Below, piece after piece: positions 62,103-64,000 of a stretch of 64,000 nt of DNA. The notes beneath the pieces were generated by a model. The model searched no databases and was not told the origin of the DNA. It saw only the letters and a program-made list of their open reading frames with translations. Source of the stretch: Streptomonospora nanhaiensis (lineage in GTDB: Bacteria; Actinomycetota; Actinomycetes; Streptosporangiales; Streptosporangiaceae). Both the position numbers and the translations under genes were made by a program. The first letter of the stretch is position 1; every line of letters begins with the position of its first letter. The stretch is from NCBI RefSeq assembly GCF_013410565.1, contig NZ_JACCFO010000001.1:4526001-4590000 (forward strand), in the 5' to 3' direction.

Positions 62103-62966
62103 CGGTGCCTTCCATGAACGATCCGACGAGGTTCTTGATCGCGTCAGGCTCGTCCACCAGCGCCGCGTGGCTGGCATGCGGGAAGACCTCTACCCGCACC
62201 GAGGGTGCGGTGCGACGAACGGCAGCCACTGCGCGCCGGGGGACGAAGTGACTCCGCCCGCCGATGACCACCGTGAGAGGGGTTCGGAGGTCGCGCCACT
62301 GTGCCGTGGTTACCCGTTCCGGGCGCGGCGTGCCGCGGGGCGCGAACTCCCGCTTACCGGCAAGCAGGACATCAAGTGCCGGAGACTCAGGCAACTTGCC
62401 GCCGCGCACCCAGGACAGGTACGAGAGGTACCGCTCTTCGTCGCCGAGCAACATCAGCAGCATTTTCGCCCAGGTGCGCCAGGGTATGCCCGCGAGGGAG
62501 CCCGGCGGCTCGATCGCCGTCACGCTCTGCAGGCGAGCAGGGTTCCGAACGAGTTGGTGGGTGCGACCCATCCCCCGTAGGAGAACCCCACGAGGTGCAC
62601 CTTCTCCAGCCCTATACCGTCGAGGGTCTCTTCCAGCCAGGCGGCGACCTCGACGCCGGTCGGGAGCGGCCTGGTCTGCACGCTCCTGCCCGCATCCCAA
62701 ATGGTGTCGACTGCGAAGACCTGTCGATCCGTCTCCCACGCCCTGACGAATGGGCCCCAGGCCGCGATCGTGCTCCCGCCGCCCGGCAGGAGGAGGGCTG
62801 GGGTGCGGTCGCGCGCCGCGGTCGACGCCGACACCGCGGTCCGGCCATAACTCGTCTGCACGGTGTGGTCGGTTCGATCCGGCCAGGAACTCATGGCCCG
62901 ATCGAAGGCGAGCAGGAAGCGCGCCCGCGCCGCGTCGTCGCGGAACGCGCCCACCGGGTCAGCCAT
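62083..62966 (-). pseudogene. Alpha/beta hydrolase gene with frameshift
   Basis: Frame 1 starts MADPVGAFRDDAARARFLLA and runs through LLPGGGSTIAAWGPFVR to the nucleophile elbow GFSYGGWVA, then goes out of frame. The next frame continues HQLVRNPARLQSVTAIEPPG to DALVDEP-like SHAALVDEPDAIKNL with the catalytic His. Together they give a full hydrolase of about 294 residues. One missing base near 62556-62566 explains the break. The product would be truncated just after the catalytic Ser and inactive. A sequencing error is possible but less likely given other lesions nearby. Confidence 0.75.
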
Positions 62967-63015
62967 GACAGGAGCATAACGCCTGTAACGCAAGCGTCAT
63001 TCTCGGTGGGAAGTT

Positions 63016-63084
63016 GCGCCGTTCTTTCGGCCGGGAGGTTGCGCCGTCTATTCGACGGCGATCGCGCCGTCACCTTGACGGCGC
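63016..63084 (+). promoter_or_regulatory. Three phased operator palindromes
   Basis: GCGCCGTC-ACCTT-GACGGCGC (63064-63084) is perfect. CGCCGTC-TATTC-GACGGCG (63042-63060) is perfect. A degenerate third copy starts at 63016. Starts are 25 and 23 bp apart, about two helical turns. The rightmost covers the -35 hexamer of the next gene, as a repressor would. Confidence 0.7.
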
Positions 63085-63103
63085 CTTCCTCGGGGGCTAA
63101 TTT
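63075..63103 (+). promoter_or_regulatory. Consensus sigma-70-type promoter, leaderless
   Basis: TTGACG (63075-63080), 17-bp spacer, TAATTT (63098-63103). The ATG follows 6 nt later at 63110, so the transcript should start at or next to the start codon. Confidence 0.75.
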
Positions 63104-63109
63104 AGGAAC

Positions 63110-63580
63110 ATGTTCGAAAAACGCAGTGAGCAGACCAACGAGACCGCGGCAAGCCCGCGGACACGCGGACGGATGGCGCTCGGGGCGGCAGTGATCCTCT
63201 CGGCCGTCCCGGCCCTGGCCGCCGCCGTGGACCAGCAGTCGATGCGGTCCCTGGAGGCGTACGCCGCAGCCATGTACGGCGCACACGGCGTGCCGGTCGA
63301 CACCGGGCTGCTGTACCTCGTGGTGTACGCGGTGGCCGGCACGCTCGCGATCCTGTGGCTGGTCGCCGCTGTGACATCATGGGTGAGCCGAGGCGGGGCG
63401 ATCGGTGCCGGTGCCTTTATGGTGGTGGCGAACCTGGCCACTGCACTCGCCATGCTGTTCGTCACCGAGTACGGGAGCCCGGTCTTCCCGGCGCAGTGGG
63501 GGCTCCTCGTGGCGCTACCCGCGCTCGCCGGAGCCGTCGCAGTCGGACTGCTCGTCCGCAGCGCGAGGCGCCGGTCATGA
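63110..63580 (+). CDS. Four-helix integral membrane protein
   Basis: A 156-aa protein with hydrophobic segments at about 22-40, 66-92, 96-117 and 126-150. A basic N-terminus and C-terminus (SARRRS) place both ends in the cytosol. There are no conserved motifs I recognise; it resembles small actinobacterial proteins encoded beside TetR repressors. Translation is probably leaderless. The tetR gene starts 27 bp downstream on the same strand, and both are likely controlled by the phased palindromes. Confidence 0.8.
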   Translation: MFEKRSEQTNETAASPRTRGRMALGAAVILSAVPALAAAVDQQSMRSLEAYAAAMYGAHGVPVDTGLLYLVVYAVAGTLAILWLVAAVTSWVSRGGAIGAGAFMVVANLATALAMLFVTEYGSPVFPAQWGLLVALPALAGAVAVGLLVRSARRRS

Positions 63581-63607
63581 TGCTGGACATTGTCAGAGGG
63601 GACGAGC

Positions 63608-64000
63608 ATGGCGGAACGGCCCGACGCGCAGCGGCCGCGGCGGCGAGGGCGCCCCCCGGCGACATCTCAGGAGGATATACTCGCCGCGGCCTGGCGCCTC
63701 ATCGAGGCGGAGGGATGGGAGAGCCTCACCATCCGTAGCCTGGCCCGGGAGCTCGGCATCGGCGCGGCAACCATCTACCACCACGTGCGTGACCGTGAGG
63801 ACCTGCTGGTCCGGCTGATCAGTGACTACGCGGCCGGACTGCCGCGTCCGGACCTGCCGTCGGAGCCCCGCGCGAGAGTGTGCGCGGCCACGATCGCCCT
63901 CCATGACGCACTGCGCGACCTGCCGTGGGCGGCCGAGGTGCTCACGGTCGACGGGTTCGTCGGTCGGCTGAGCGACGAGGCCCTGTGGTTCGTCGAGGCC
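63608..64000 (+). CDS. TetR family regulator, 3'-truncated by window edge
   Basis: The first 131 residues are visible. HTH (about 18-66) with DILAAAWRLIEAEGWESLTI and LGIGAATIYHHVRDREDLLV; the C-terminal ligand domain begins at about 80 and is cut by the window end. The ATG follows GAGGGG about 7 nt upstream. Co-directional with the membrane gene, so it probably represses its own operon through the palindromes at 63016-63084. Confidence 0.9.
   Translation, partial: MAERPDAQRPRRRGRPPATSQEDILAAAWRLIEAEGWESLTIRSLARELGIGAATIYHHVRDREDLLVRLISDYAAGLPRPDLPSEPRARVCAATIALHDALRDLPWAAEVLTVDGFVGRLSDEALWFVEA

Overview
The window is a piece of a very GC-rich actinobacterial chromosome. Mycothiol metabolism (mca), leaderless and GTG/TTG starts, hairpin terminators without U-tracts, many one-component regulators and eukaryote-type kinases suggest a filamentous actinomycete, plausibly of the Nocardiopsaceae or a relative. 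The taxon is an inference. From 1 to about 55.2 kb the skeleton is a conserved block: metB, greA, a DUF4307 gene, mca with its small partner, a DUF255 thioredoxin-fold protein, a short cis-prenyl transferase, phoH, fumC, glpX, ispH, xseA, xseB and ychF. As I remember it, this is the gene set of Mycobacterium tuberculosis Rv1079 to Rv1112, with the ispH-xseB segment inverted.

Lineage-specific modules are inserted between these genes. At 1.7-5.1 kb are two copies of a divergent pair (small membrane protein / GntR-UTRA regulator) plus a third UTRA paralogue without a DNA-binding domain. At 5.1-10 kb are a VWA protein with its AAA ATPase and a FIST sensor. At 10-12 kb are a secreted double-domain protein and an RDD membrane protein. 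At 16.6-18.8 kb a receptor kinase diverges from an ECF sigma factor. At 21.4-22.4 kb is an intact IS5/IS427-type insertion sequence with a -1 frameshift signal. At 22.4-27.7 kb are a zinc-ribbon protein, phoD, a frameshifted gene, a secreted transglycosylase with a CRP-like box, and a second receptor kinase. At 30-32 kb is a two-gene ABC exporter. At 39.8-43.4 kb, on the minus strand, is a compact cassette: a 73-aa protein, a DUF6879 protein, an NB-ARC/TPR STAND NTPase, a small acidic ORF and a second copy of the 73-aa family. This last cassette and the GntR twin module are the best candidates for undescribed systems.

At 45.7-54 kb follow a LysR/epimerase pair with a perfect dyad between them, a DUF6542 membrane protein, rmuC, a GH3 beta-glucosidase behind a palindromic operator, and an FkbM methyltransferase.

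Immediately after ychF the base composition drops and the gene content changes. The stretch 55.2-64 kb holds an SDR, three TetR regulators, a zinc-less MDR oxidoreductase, a PadR-controlled ABC exporter and several broken genes: a DUF1048 gene with an in-frame TAA, a frameshifted alpha/beta hydrolase, a frameshifted Microbacteriaceae-like small gene and a 5'-truncated ORF. It reads as a decaying, laterally acquired island with well-preserved operators. I see no tRNA, rRNA, CRISPR array or prophage.
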